Below are positions 18,467 to 27,444 of a stretch of DNA of 64,000 bases, in pieces. The translations under genes were made by a program, and so were the position numbers. The notes under the pieces were generated by a model, which saw nothing but the letters and a program-made list of their open reading frames with translations, had not been told where the DNA came from and did no database searches. Numbering within the stretch: the first letter of the stretch is position 1; each line of letters begins with the position of its first letter. This DNA is from Chloroflexota bacterium (GTDB lineage Bacteria > Chloroflexota > Anaerolineae > Promineifilales > Promineifilaceae): contig JAGOMA010000024.1 of assembly GCA_017993775.1 (NCBI GenBank), positions 1 to 64,000 of the forward strand, read 5' to 3'.

Positions 18467-20794
18467 TCAAAATGCTTGTTTTTCGCGGCGCGCCTGCCAC
18501 ACGGCCGTTCCCACCAACACCAGCCCCATCAACGTCAACAATCCGCCCCACACATACACCAGCGGCACAAACGACCACACCACCGTATGCGCCCCGGCGG
18601 GCACGCACACGGCGCGAATGGTGGTGTAGGCGGTTAACGATTGGGCCGGACGGCCGTCTACCAGCACGCGCCAACCAGGATAAGCAGTTTCACTCAACAC
18701 CAGCAGGGATGCGCCAGTGCTATCTGTCTTAATTTGCCAATAGCCATCGCGCCGGTCGGTAATGACGGCCGTGCCGCCAGCACCCGCGTCCACTGCGCAA
18801 GGTGGCGTCGCCGCCAAAATCACCGTCGCCGCCGGGTCAAAATCAGGCTGATGGATCCGGGCTATCGCCGCCGCCTCATCACCAATCACCTCGACCCCAC
18901 TCACCAGCCGCGCCAGCGGCAGCACGCGCGCCCGTTCATACACCCAGGCCGCGCCCTGATTGGCGATGAGGGTTAACGGCCGTTCCCCGCTCGTATACTC
19001 GTCTAACGGGACCTGCGCCACCACATACCGGGCGCTCAAAATATCGTACGCCGTCGAACGAGGGTCGGGAATGGAACCGGTAAAAGCCTGATTGGCGCCA
19101 ATTTCCAGCGCATTGTAGCCAAAAATGGAATTCAAACCCACCTGCCACGCCCCGTTTTGCTCAAAAATAGAGACGCCCCAGGGCAATACACGCTCTTCCG
19201 GCGTGCCAATCACCGCCACACTGTCCGGCCACAGCGGATCGACGGCCGTGGATTCCAGCCGGACAAATTTATACCCAAACAGCCACAAATCAACCAGGAC
19301 CAAAACAGCCAGCGCCAAACCCAGGTTGCGCCGTTGGCGCACGGCCGTTTCCGACAGCGCCAAATAGCGCCACACCATCGCCCCGCCAATCAGCAGCAAG
19401 ATCACGGCCGTCGCCCAACCGCCCAATTGATGCCACAACCGCCCGCTCGTATCCGTCGGATGGACCACAATAAAGACCGCGCCAGTGGCCGCGAGAATGG
19501 CCAGGCCGAGAACGGCCGTGCTGGCCAGCACCCAACGCATCAACCCGTCCAGCGCCGCCCGCTCCCAGACGCGGCGGCTGCCCACCACCTCGCCCAGCAG
19601 CGCCGACGCAGCAAACAAATAAACCACCGCCGCCCGCCCCGGCGCGCGCGCCAGCCGAAACGGCGGCAGCAAATTGTAAAAAATGCGGTACAAAAAGCCA
19701 TAACTGCCAAACGCCAGCAGCAGCCCCAACGCCATCAACGCCAGATAAAACAGGCTTCGCCGCGACGGCCGTCGCACGGCCAATACCACGGCCAACGTCG
19801 TCAACACCCCGGCATAATAGGTCAATTCCTCAAAATTAGGCACGCTCCAATAACCGGCGCGTGTCGGCTCGCCAAAAAACTCCGGCACCAGCAGCGTCAC
19901 CAGATGCGCCGGCGGGAAGGAATAACCCGAAGCAAACGCAAAATCGGCCGTCCCCGACCGCGACGACATGGCCGCAAATTGCAGCAGCGGCAGCAACTGC
20001 ACCGCGCTGAGCAGCAGCCCCACCAGGAAGGCAAGCAAGAACTGCCGCGCCACGATGAGACTGGAGACTGAAGATTGAAAATTGTCGGAGACCGCATCTT
20101 CAGTCTCCGGTCTCCAATCTCTCATTCCCAAATAAAGCGCCCAGGCCACCCAAACCAGTCCCACGTACAACAGCGAGGTGGTGTGTCCGGCTAAAATGGC
20201 CAGGGCGAAAGGGATGCCGGCGAGAACGGCCGTCCAGATACTCGTGGGCCGTGTTCCGCGTTCCGCGTTTCGCAGATCACGGTTTACGCTCCTGGCAAAC
20301 GCCCACAACAGCCAGGGCAGCCAGGCAAACGTCGCCAGCAGCCCCACATGGCCGGCAAAAATGCGCGCAGCCATAAACCCGCTAAAAGCAAACGTTAGCG
20401 CCGACAGCCACGCCCCCACTCTGGAGCCGGTCTGCTGGCGCACAAACAGCCACATGCCCAATCCTGCCGCCACCACATGAAACAAGACGTGCCAGCTCAA
20501 ACCCACACGCACCGGCAGCAAAATGGCCAGCCACGTCGGCGGGTAAAACAGGGCGACCTGCGGATTGCTGAGAAAGGGATACCCGGCGAACTGCGCCGCG
20601 TGCCAGAAGGGGAGATGGCCTTGCCACACGGCCGTGCGCGCCAACTCCAACCAGGGCACAAATAGGCCGCGCATATCCGCGCCGCCCAGCGCCATGCCCA
20701 CCGGCGGCCACAAAGCCACCGCCAAAAAGAGTACGGTCAACAAACTCAGGGGCAAAACTACCGGGAGTAACAGTTTACGCATAGCGGCCATCAT
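18467..20794 (-). CDS. YfhO-family multispanning membrane protein
   Basis: A 775-residue membrane protein of the YfhO family. Members resemble GT-C glycosyltransferases and take part in glycosylation of cell-surface polymers in Firmicutes. The N-terminal half has repeated hydrophobic helices with the family pattern PFWHAAQFAGYPFLSNPQVALFYP and TFAFSGFMAARIFAGHVG. The C-terminal end has the typical soluble piece LSETAYPGWRVLVDGRPAQ, VPAGAHTVVWSF and a final TM helix. A stretch near residues 221-248 is encoded by the 20054-20130 repeat, and a nearby segment (RDLRNAERGTRP) comes from a CCGCGTT-type heptamer repeat at 20255-20285. The upstream gene ends 3 nt before this start, so they form an operon. 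The acceptor is unknown. Confidence 0.85.
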   Translation of the reverse strand: MMAAMRKLLLPVVLPLSLLTVLFLAVALWPPVGMALGGADMRGLFVPWLELARTAVWQGHLPFWHAAQFAGYPFLSNPQVALFYPPTWLAILLPVRVGLSWHVLFHVVAAGLGMWLFVRQQTGSRVGAWLSALTFAFSGFMAARIFAGHVGLLATFAWLPWLLWAFARSVNRDLRNAERGTRPTSIWTAVLAGIPFALAILAGHTTSLLYVGLVWVAWALYLGMRDWRPETEDAVSDNFQSSVSSLIVARQFLLAFLVGLLLSAVQLLPLLQFAAMSSRSGTADFAFASGYSFPPAHLVTLLVPEFFGEPTRAGYWSVPNFEELTYYAGVLTTLAVVLAVRRPSRRSLFYLALMALGLLLAFGSYGFLYRIFYNLLPPFRLARAPGRAAVVYLFAASALLGEVVGSRRVWERAALDGLMRWVLASTAVLGLAILAATGAVFIVVHPTDTSGRLWHQLGGWATAVILLLIGGAMVWRYLALSETAVRQRRNLGLALAVLVLVDLWLFGYKFVRLESTAVDPLWPDSVAVIGTPEERVLPWGVSIFEQNGAWQVGLNSIFGYNALEIGANQAFTGSIPDPRSTAYDILSARYVVAQVPLDEYTSGERPLTLIANQGAAWVYERARVLPLARLVSGVEVIGDEAAAIARIHQPDFDPAATVILAATPPCAVDAGAGGTAVITDRRDGYWQIKTDSTGASLLVLSETAYPGWRVLVDGRPAQSLTAYTTIRAVCVPAGAHTVVWSFVPLVYVWGGLLTLMGLVLVGTAVWQARREKQAF
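20054..20130. repeat. In-frame GAGACTGG-type inverted repeat inside the YfhO-like gene
   Basis: GAGACTGGAGACTGAAGATTG on one side pairs approximately with CTTCAGTCTCCGGTCTCCAATC on the other. On the minus strand it is translated as a hydrophilic insert beginning RDWRPETED and containing QSSVSSL, between two hydrophobic helices. A near-relative at 40993-41063 encodes RDWRLETRD and QSLISS in a different protein. Confidence 0.75.
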
Positions 20795-20797
20795 CCC

Positions 20798-23134
20798 CTA
20801 TTTTGCCGCCACCGGCAAAGAAAACAGCGCCGCCCCATCGCCGATTTGCTGCCCGGCGGCATCCAACACGGGCAGCCGCCAGCCTTCCGCCTGCACCCAC
20901 AGACCGGTTTTGATGGTGTACTCGTCCGGCGGCAGATCCGCTGGCAGCGTGAAGGTATGCACATCGCGCACATATTTGTCCGTGGGCCAGCGGCGGGTGG
21001 GAAAATCGCCCGGATTCAGGTGGTCGGACTGAGCCACCAACACGCCGTCTGGCGATAAAACGTGCAGAAAGCTCTGGTAATTAATGTCTAACGGCCGTTG
21101 TGCCTGCCAATACAGCGTCACCGTCACCGTGTCACCGGGCCGGGCGCTGTTGGCCGAGATGTCGTAGCCAATCAGGGCAATCTGCTCGCCAAAATCGGCA
21201 AATACTTGATTTTGCGCCGGTTGGGCTACGTAATTACCAGAATTAAAATGTAGTAGATTGAGCGGTTGGAGGATGAGGAGGGTAACGGCCGTTACGCCCA
21301 ACGCCACGCCCAAGACCCACCAATCAACAGAGGCCAATGGAGATTTCCCCATTTCGCGTTCCGCACGCCGCACGCCACGCTTTCCAAGCCGCAAACCGAT
21401 TATCAACGCCGTCAAAAGCGCTAACCCACTGACCGCCCAGGCAAGAGTGCGCGGCAGTGTATCTTGGAAGCGCACGTCGATAGTGTGCTTTCCGGCCGGC
21501 GTCGGCACCACGATGAAACCCTCGGGCCGCCCCAACTCCGGCTCTACCACCTGCCCATCCACGCGCACCGCCCAGCCGGGAAACTGGAACAAAAACAGCC
21601 GGAACATAAAATCTTCCGGCGCGTCGATGGCGTAGCGAAAATGAAGCGGGTTGATTTCTTCCCAGGTGACGGCCGTGCCCTTTGGCAGCGCCGGGTAGTT
21701 GATGCGGTCAATGGGCGTCCCGGCTGTGAATCCCCACACCACGTCTCCATTTCGCGCCGGAATCATGTCGACGGTGGATGGCACATAATCGGCCGTGGAG
21801 GTGGTGCCCAACCAGCGGCCCGAATGTTCGATCAGCGACATGCGCAGCGGGAAAACGTCGCCAAAATCAGGCCAGGGCACAGGCTGCGTGAGGGGCAGTC
21901 CGAACAATAACGGCAGGGCAACGGCTACGGCCGTTATCCCGCCCATCACCCGCAGCGACCATGCCCGCCATTCCAGCAGCGCCGCCACACCTGCCCCGGC
22001 CAAGACCGCCAGCATAGCCACGGCCGCGCCCAACAATCGCCAGGGAAATTGGAAATAGGGCAAAAAAGGCGTCGCCTGCCAAACAAAATTGGAGACCGGC
22101 AGCATTAAAAACAGCAAAATAGCCAGCGCCAGAGCAAAAAAGGCGGCGTAGGCCGCACAGCGAACCCGCCGCAAAGCCAGCATGACCAATCCAAACCCGC
22201 CCAACAGCCATTGAGCCAGCCCCAAATTAAAGTGTAACACCGGCTCGGTCGCGCCCCAATCGAGCCGCTGTGAGGGGGTTAAAAATTCGGCCAGGGACAA
22301 AAAGTGGGTCCGGTAGTCGTAGTTGTCGCCCGCGCCGATGAGGGTGGTCAGGTTGACGGCATTGCGCTCCAAAATAACCGGCAGCCAGAAGAAGGCCGAC
22401 AAGCCCAACCCCAGAAACAGCGCGCCAAAGAGAAAACGGCCGTTCGCTGCCCGCCACCCAACGGTTATCACCTGCCACACCACCCAGGCCAGCAGCAGGC
22501 CAAAAAAGAGCAGAGCCATGAGATTATGACTCAGAATAACGGCGGCGGTGAGTAAGACGGCCGTCACCCAGCGTACGGCCGTCGCCTGCCGCCGCAGTCG
22601 GTCCAGAGCCCACAAAGCCAACGGGAACACGCCCAGGCTAAACGCTTCGGCCAACGCGCCGCGGGCAATCGGATCGACATATTGCACGTACGGCGCATAA
22701 ATGTAAACGGCCGCAGCCACATAACCTGCCGGTCGCCCCCAATTGTCGCGTACAAAGCCATACATCCCGAAACCGGCCCCCAACAGACCCAGGACAAACA
22801 CCGCCTTCACCCCGGCAACCGCATCCAACCCTGGCAGCCACTCAAACAGCAGCCCCACGTAATAAGTCAGGGGAGCGTAATAATTAAAAATGGGGTAACC
22901 GTAACCATGATAAAAGTTGGGCGCCCAACGCGGATAAAACACGCCGCCGCGCACCAGATAACTCAGCTCCGCCAGGCGAAAAATGTGCAGTTCGGCGTCG
23001 GTCTCTTGCGGCAAACTGGCCCGGCCAATAAACGGCCAGATCGCCAGCAAACAAATCGCCAGAACGACCAGATAACCCAGGTCGAACCGGATTTGGGAGT
23101 GCGGGCGTTGGCTTTCAGACTTCAGAGCGCTCAT
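20798..23134 (-). CDS. Multispanning membrane protein (GT-C-like) with C-terminal beta-sandwich-like domain
   Basis: A 778-residue membrane protein related to the large membrane proteins annotated as 6-pyruvoyl-tetrahydropterin synthase-related or GT-C-like. The N-terminal region has an early loop with PQETDAELHIFRLAELSYL and GVFYPRWAPNFYHGYGYPIFNYYAP, followed by many TM helices. The last 130 residues carry a soluble domain with IGYDI, PGDTVTVTLYWQA, FLHVLSPDG, VAQSDHLNPGDFPT and LPPDEYTIKTGLW, which recurs in three other proteins of this region. A heptamer repeat (CCGCACG) around 21345-21385 encodes the charged stretch GKRGVRRAEREMG. The short spacing to both flanking genes supports one operon. 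Function in glycan or lipid-linked sugar processing is inferred. Confidence 0.75.
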   Translation of the reverse strand: MSALKSESQRPHSQIRFDLGYLVVLAICLLAIWPFIGRASLPQETDAELHIFRLAELSYLVRGGVFYPRWAPNFYHGYGYPIFNYYAPLTYYVGLLFEWLPGLDAVAGVKAVFVLGLLGAGFGMYGFVRDNWGRPAGYVAAAVYIYAPYVQYVDPIARGALAEAFSLGVFPLALWALDRLRRQATAVRWVTAVLLTAAVILSHNLMALLFFGLLLAWVVWQVITVGWRAANGRFLFGALFLGLGLSAFFWLPVILERNAVNLTTLIGAGDNYDYRTHFLSLAEFLTPSQRLDWGATEPVLHFNLGLAQWLLGGFGLVMLALRRVRCAAYAAFFALALAILLFLMLPVSNFVWQATPFLPYFQFPWRLLGAAVAMLAVLAGAGVAALLEWRAWSLRVMGGITAVAVALPLLFGLPLTQPVPWPDFGDVFPLRMSLIEHSGRWLGTTSTADYVPSTVDMIPARNGDVVWGFTAGTPIDRINYPALPKGTAVTWEEINPLHFRYAIDAPEDFMFRLFLFQFPGWAVRVDGQVVEPELGRPEGFIVVPTPAGKHTIDVRFQDTLPRTLAWAVSGLALLTALIIGLRLGKRGVRRAEREMGKSPLASVDWWVLGVALGVTAVTLLILQPLNLLHFNSGNYVAQPAQNQVFADFGEQIALIGYDISANSARPGDTVTVTLYWQAQRPLDINYQSFLHVLSPDGVLVAQSDHLNPGDFPTRRWPTDKYVRDVHTFTLPADLPPDEYTIKTGLWVQAEGWRLPVLDAAGQQIGDGAALFSLPVAAK

Positions 23135-23142
23135 CTCACGAA

Positions 23143-23925
23143 TTACGGCTCACGCTGCACGAGAATAAACACAATATGCGATTTGCTGCGGCGCACGGCC
23201 GTTGGCAGCAGCTTCTCCGCCCGGGCATAATAACCCAGCCCCCACATCGCCAGAGCTTCCATACGTCCGCTGGTGGCTTGTTCCCGCTGCTCATCGCTGC
23301 GCGTGATGCCCGGCGGGAAAGGCGGCATATCGATGTAACCCGATCTGGAATCGGGCATCGCAGACGCGAGGTTGGCAAAGAGGGCTTGCAGTTCGGCCAG
23401 GGTAAGGCCGGAAAGGCCGCTGATGTGGGTGTGGGCAGGATTGTCGCCGTTGGGCGTGAAGAGGGCCACGGCCGTGCCCAACGCCGCCAGCCGCGCCGCA
23501 TACTGCCCGCGTTTGGCCGGGTCCAGCCGCTGCACCACTTCCGATGAAATGCACAGATCAAAAGACCCGGCGATTTCATCCAGGGCGGCCATGTCGGTTA
23601 CTTGTATGAGGGTAGGCGCAACGGCCGTCAACCAACCTGCCTGCTGCGCCGCGTTGAGAGAAAAGTGAAGTTTTTGTAAGGCAGACGGCCGTTCATCGGC
23701 GATGGTCACTTTCGCGCCCACCTCACCGGCCAACTGCAAAAAATCCAGGCTGCACCCATATTTTTCCGGCAGCCCGGCCAGCAAAACCCGCGCCGGTTGG
23801 CCAACTCGCGCCAGCCAACCCGCCAGCGCCAGCCGCTTGGCAAAATATTCATACGCCGTGCCCACGCCCTCGCCTTCGGCCAGCGCCAACACATACAGAT
23901 CTTTGATGGATAATGACTTTAACAT
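23143..23925 (-). CDS. Putative class I SAM-dependent methyltransferase
   Basis: A soluble protein of 260 residues. The hydrophobic strand RVLLAGLPEKYG is in the position of motif I, but the glycine-rich loop GxGxG is degenerate (AGLPEKYG). Later parts are more typical: KVTIADERPSAL as the acidic end of strand 2, and FDLCISSEVVQRLDPAKR as motif IV with the post-strand helix. The assignment rests on this layout. A degraded SAM site is possible. The gene is packed between the membrane protein (8 nt) and the epimerase gene (7 nt) and is probably in the same operon. Confidence 0.6.
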   Translation of the reverse strand: MLKSLSIKDLYVLALAEGEGVGTAYEYFAKRLALAGWLARVGQPARVLLAGLPEKYGCSLDFLQLAGEVGAKVTIADERPSALQKLHFSLNAAQQAGWLTAVAPTLIQVTDMAALDEIAGSFDLCISSEVVQRLDPAKRGQYAARLAALGTAVALFTPNGDNPAHTHISGLSGLTLAELQALFANLASAMPDSRSGYIDMPPFPPGITRSDEQREQATSGRMEALAMWGLGYYARAEKLLPTAVRRSKSHIVFILVQREP

Positions 23926-23932
23926 AAGCCCA

Positions 23933-24910
23933 TTAAATCAGTTTGTTTTCTCGATACCAATCTGTCGTTGCGGCCACGCCGCGCGCCAGATCGAATTGCG
24001 GCGTGTAGCCCAGTTCCATGTGCGCTTTTTGCCAGGAAAAGCGACGGTCTTCGCTAAAAAAGGCCACTCCCGTGCGGCTGAGGGGCGGTTGGCGGCGAAT
24101 GATTCTCGCCAGCAGTTCCAGACCGGCCGCGCCGGTCATTGCCAGCGGTTTGGGCAGGTTCCATTTGGGCGGCGGCGCAGCCAGCCCGGCAGCGAGGGTC
24201 GCCCCCAGGTCGCGGAATGTCACCGGCTGCGGCCCGGTGATATGGTAAATTTCGCCTGCGCGCCCTTTTTGCAGCGCCAGCAGCATCCCGGCCACGGCAT
24301 CGTCAATGTAGGTTGGGTGACAGGTGTAGCTGCCGCCGTCAATGGTGAAGAAACGGCCGTCCCTTACCGCCTTAAACAAGCCCAACACATGCCGGTCGCC
24401 CGGTCCGTACACAAATTCCGGCCGGGCAATCACCACCGGTAGGCCGCCGCGTATATACACCTGCGCCACCTGTTCCGCCGCCGCTTTGCTGCGTTCGTAG
24501 GGGTTGCTGGGCGCGAGCGGCGCAGTCTCATCGGCCGGCAGTCCACCGATGGGACCAAGCACGCCCGGGCTGCTAACGTACAGAATGCGCTGCACGCCGG
24601 CCGCTTCGGCTTCGGCCAGGACGTTGGTTGTGCCCTGCATGTGCAGATCAAAATAGGCGCGTTCCGGCACGCCCGCCTGTCCCAACATCCCGGCCGCATG
24701 AATCAGCCAGTTCGCGCCGTCAAATTTGCCGCGCAGGCTGTCCCGGTCGGTTACGTCGCCGGAAACCCAGGTGATAGGCAAATCGGCCAGGTGGTCGCAA
24801 TTGGCTGACGGCCGTGCCAGAGCCACAATCTCATGCCCCTGCGCCGCCAGCGCCCGCGCCAACGCCCCGCCGATAAATCCAGTTGCTCCAGTGATGGCTA
24901 TTGTTGTCAT
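23933..24910 (-). CDS. NAD-dependent epimerase/dehydratase (extended SDR)
   Basis: A 325-residue extended short-chain dehydrogenase that would modify a nucleotide sugar or similar metabolite. The Rossmann signature ITGATGFIGG is at residues 6-15, the substrate region holds VSSPGVLGP, and the catalytic pair is YERSK with Tyr near 138 and Lys four residues on. A conserved RPEFVYGPGD segment follows. It sits within the glycan block, and UDP-sugar epimerisation or dehydration is the likely class of reaction. The exact substrate cannot be read from the sequence. Confidence 0.88.
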   Translation of the reverse strand: MTTIAITGATGFIGGALARALAAQGHEIVALARPSANCDHLADLPITWVSGDVTDRDSLRGKFDGANWLIHAAGMLGQAGVPERAYFDLHMQGTTNVLAEAEAAGVQRILYVSSPGVLGPIGGLPADETAPLAPSNPYERSKAAAEQVAQVYIRGGLPVVIARPEFVYGPGDRHVLGLFKAVRDGRFFTIDGGSYTCHPTYIDDAVAGMLLALQKGRAGEIYHITGPQPVTFRDLGATLAAGLAAPPPKWNLPKPLAMTGAAGLELLARIIRRQPPLSRTGVAFFSEDRRFSWQKAHMELGYTPQFDLARGVAATTDWYRENKLI

Positions 24911-24930
24911 TGTTTATGGTAAATCGAGGT

Positions 24931-25009
24931 AAATGATGCGTGATGCGTCAGTTACGTCACGCATCACGCATCACGCATCACGTCTCACGTATCACGCTCT
25001 ACATTCTGA
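24931..25009. repeat. Heptamer repeat TGATGCG/CACGCAT (REP-like)
   Basis: GATGCGT units on the left (24933-24947) face CACGCAT units on the right (24957-24980 and degenerate copies to 25008), forming an inverted repeat with a period of seven. The right edge overlaps the end of the 97-residue gene: that gene's last codons (Arg-Asp-Thr) and its TGA stop are inside the repeat. Confidence 0.85.
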
Positions 25010-25278
25010 TAAGTCATGACGGGCCGGTAAACGCAGCCGCATTTCCGACCTTTGGTGCAGCCGGGTAATGGCAGGTGGGGCGCGTCGTCGGGGTGGTAGA
25101 CGGCCGTTTCCGCCAACACCTTACACGCCTCACACCCCGCCTCGTCCACCACAATCGCCACGCCCACAATCGAGCCTTTAGCCTTCATGCCCAGCCGGTA
25201 CTGCGCCAGCGTCTTTTCGGCGTAGTTTTCCGGCTTTTCCATCTCTTTGTGGAATTTGTTCAACCATTCAAAAGCCAT
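24985..25278 (-). CDS. Small Cys-rich protein next to radical SAM gene
   Basis: Unrecognised 97-residue soluble protein. It has a charged helical N terminus (EWLNKFHKEMEKPENYAEKT), then VDEAGCEACKVLAETAVYHPDD, PLPGCTKGRKCGCVYRP. The four-to-five cysteines (CEAC, then C..KGRKCGC) look like a small metal-binding knuckle. The gene starts 23 nt downstream of the radical SAM gene's stop and is probably cotranscribed with it. It could be a partner or a substrate. The end of the reading frame lies in a heptamer repeat, which supplies the stop codon. Confidence 0.65.
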   Translation of the reverse strand: MAFEWLNKFHKEMEKPENYAEKTLAQYRLGMKAKGSIVGVAIVVDEAGCEACKVLAETAVYHPDDAPHLPLPGCTKGRKCGCVYRPVMTYQNVERDT

Positions 25279-25300
25279 GAGATATTCCCCAAGCTGAAAA

Positions 25301-26404
25301 TTAGCGTACTTGAATCGAATCCGGCTTAATCACCTTCATGCCCACCCGCGTGGCGGTAGAAACGTCCATCAGCATGTTGGTATAACTGGCGTTGGCCAGC
25401 GGGCAGTGACACTCCTTAGCGGCGATGCTGCGGCGCACGTCTTTAATTTTCTCGCCAAACCAGATGTCTTTGAAATCGTAGTTGTGTTCGCGCAGGTTGC
25501 CCAGGTCGTCGGCGCGCACGCAGCAAGGCCAGACCGTGCCATCGGCGTAGATTTGGGCGCTGGCCCAACCGGCGTAGCACCCAATCACCTGATCCTGCTC
25601 GTCCAAAATACGTTTGACCAGCTTGTAATACTCCACGCGGAACGCTTCGGTGATGCGCGACACGCCTTTGTAGCGTTTGCTATTGACATAAGTAATGAGC
25701 TTGTCAATCGCCGCGGCGTATTCTTCCGGGCTGGGGGTAATAGGCAGCCCCACCGTATCCAGTTCCACGCGCGGCTCGGCTATCTCGGTGATGAACTGGT
25801 CCGCGCCGGATTTTTCGGCATAGGCGATGAGTTCGTCCAGATGGCCAACGCTAAAAACGGAAACAACGGAGTGAATGCCGACCGCCAAATTGGGAAATTC
25901 GGCGCGCAGGGCCAGATATTGCTCCAATCGCTCCTCAAATTTCTCGAAGTTGCCGGCCACGCCACGGATAAAATCATGTTTTTCGCCCACGCCGTCCAAC
26001 GACAGGTTGATGATAAGCTGGCTGTTTGGGCAGCTTTCCAGAATGGCGCGCACGCGCTCCGGACCGCTGTTGAGGATGCCATTGGTGGGGATATTGATGA
26101 TGCCCGGTTGGCAATGTTTGTAGGCCAGTTTTGCCAGCTCCACCACACCGGGATACATCAGCGGTTCGCCGCCGCTGATGGTGAACCAGTACGGGGCAGT
26201 GCCCAACGAAGCCAGGACTTTGTCCCATTCGTCCAGGGAAAGCTCGTTTTCACGCTTCATCCAGATATTGCAGGTGAGGCAGCGCGAATTGCACTTGGGC
26301 GACGGCGACAAGGTAATGTTGAGCGGCAGCATTTTCGGCCAGCCGGTCGCCCGGTATAGTTTGAATAAGGGGATGCGTGCGAGCACGCTGAGCATTGAGT
26401 TCAT
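25301..26404 (-). CDS. Radical SAM/SPASM-like enzyme
   Basis: Soluble radical SAM enzyme of 367 residues. The [4Fe-4S]-binding CxxxCxxC is CNSRCLTC at residues 38-45. The motif GGEP (FTISGGEPLMYP) follows, as does PTNGILN. The C-terminal part holds a SPASM-like Cys arrangement: GCYAGWASAQIYADGTVWPCCVR and AKECHCPLANASY. Proteins of this type modify peptides or sugars or act in cofactor synthesis. Here it lies in a glycan gene block next to a 97-residue Cys-rich protein. The gene is free of ACGGCCGT over about 1.4 kb, unlike its neighbours. Confidence 0.88.
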   Translation of the reverse strand: MNSMLSVLARIPLFKLYRATGWPKMLPLNITLSPSPKCNSRCLTCNIWMKRENELSLDEWDKVLASLGTAPYWFTISGGEPLMYPGVVELAKLAYKHCQPGIINIPTNGILNSGPERVRAILESCPNSQLIINLSLDGVGEKHDFIRGVAGNFEKFEERLEQYLALRAEFPNLAVGIHSVVSVFSVGHLDELIAYAEKSGADQFITEIAEPRVELDTVGLPITPSPEEYAAAIDKLITYVNSKRYKGVSRITEAFRVEYYKLVKRILDEQDQVIGCYAGWASAQIYADGTVWPCCVRADDLGNLREHNYDFKDIWFGEKIKDVRRSIAAKECHCPLANASYTNMLMDVSTATRVGMKVIKPDSIQVR

Positions 26405-26412
26405 AAGCTGAA

Positions 26413-26462
26413 GCGTAATGCGGGATGCGTGATTTTTACCTCACGCATCACGCATCACGAGA
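26413..26462. repeat. Heptamer repeat GATGCGT/CACGCAT (second copy)
   Basis: AATGCGGGATGCGTGA followed after TTTTTACC by TCACGCATCACGCATCACGA forms an inverted repeat of period seven. It touches the 3' end of the GT2 gene, whose last residues (Ser-Arg-Asp-Ala) and TGA stop come from the repeat. The arrangement matches the copy at 24931. Confidence 0.85.
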
Positions 26463-27341
26463 TAATTCCTTCGTGGTCGTGGCGATTTCCCAGACAGTGT
26501 GGTTTTTCGCGCCGGTTTTGTAGTCACGACGGCCGAGATAACGGCCGTATCCCTCCAACCCAACCACCGCCACCGTCCAGGCCAACTGCTTCGGTCGCCA
26601 ATCCAGATTTTTGAGCAGCAGGCCAACAATTTTGCCGCCCGACATGGTGCTGACCTTGTAACCGAGCAGGTGTTCCAGGTCTAAATGGCCGGCGTAAATG
26701 CGGCGGCGCTGGCGCAGAAAGTCGGCCACCGTTTCCGGTCCTTTGTTGTACACAACAGCGTCGGGGCAGTACTGCACCTTGTAGCCCTGCCCACGGACGA
26801 TGGGTTCGACGCTGGCTTCGTCTACGGCCGTATGAAACGGAATCCGCTTAAACACCCGCCGAAACCCGACCATCTCGCCGCCCTTGAAGCCGCCGCCCAG
26901 ATTCAACTCATGGTGCAGCGCCCACTGCAACTGCACGGCAAAGCCCATAAACGTCGCTGCGTCGTTAACCGGAACCGGATGGCAGCCCGTCATAGCCACT
27001 TCCGGGTCGGCAAACGGAGCAATAAGCTGTTCCACCGCCTCCAGGGAGGGCTGCAAATCGGCGCTGCATAAAATCAGCACCTCTTCGGCGGCTTCGTGGA
27101 TGAACAAGTTCATAGCCGAGGCTTTGCCTTCACGCTGCGGCTGGACAAGGAGGCGGATACGGCCGTCACGCGCCGCAAATTCCCGGGCAATCGCCTCCGT
27201 CCGGTCGGTGCAGCCGCTGGCCACCACGATAATTTCGCTAATGGCCACCGTTTCCAGCCGCTGGTCCAAAACCAGTTGCAGCAGCTTGCCGATATTCGCC
27301 TCTTCGTTATAGGCGGTAATGCCAATCGAACAATTGATCAC
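26448..27341 (-). CDS. Family 2 glycosyltransferase
   Basis: A 297-residue GT2 enzyme that transfers a sugar from a nucleotide donor. The N terminus begins with the usual IGITAYNEEANIGKLL; the acidic motifs are SEIIVVASGCTDRT and LILCSADLQPS. Residues CHPVPVNDAATFMGFAV and RVFKRIPFHTAVDEASVEPIV fit the acceptor side. A C-terminal RRIYAGHLDLEHLLGYKV resembles the region where chain-adding GT2 enzymes contact a membrane or partner. Start is GTG 27341. The 3' end is provided by the heptamer repeat at 26413. It works in the surface glycan block; the sugar is unknown. Confidence 0.88.
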   Translation of the reverse strand: MINCSIGITAYNEEANIGKLLQLVLDQRLETVAISEIIVVASGCTDRTEAIAREFAARDGRIRLLVQPQREGKASAMNLFIHEAAEEVLILCSADLQPSLEAVEQLIAPFADPEVAMTGCHPVPVNDAATFMGFAVQLQWALHHELNLGGGFKGGEMVGFRRVFKRIPFHTAVDEASVEPIVRGQGYKVQYCPDAVVYNKGPETVADFLRQRRRIYAGHLDLEHLLGYKVSTMSGGKIVGLLLKNLDWRPKQLAWTVAVVGLEGYGRYLGRRDYKTGAKNHTVWEIATTTKELSRDA

Positions 27342-27360
27342 AATAACGTTCCATCAAGAT

Positions 27361-27397
27361 AAGACCCAAAGGGTTTTCGCCAACCCTTTGGGTCTGG
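27361..27397. terminator. CCCAAAGGG hairpin at the end of the flippase gene
   Basis: GACCCAAAGGGTT pairs with AACCCTTTGGGTC across a TTCGCC loop. It belongs to the CCCYAAGGG repeat family. On the minus strand it lies 3' of the flippase gene and 5' of the GT2 gene, so it can act as a terminator or attenuator. Confidence 0.7.
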
Positions 27398-27444
27398 GAA
27401 GTATACCGAAAGCCATCGGACTGAACCAACGGCCGTGCCCCACC

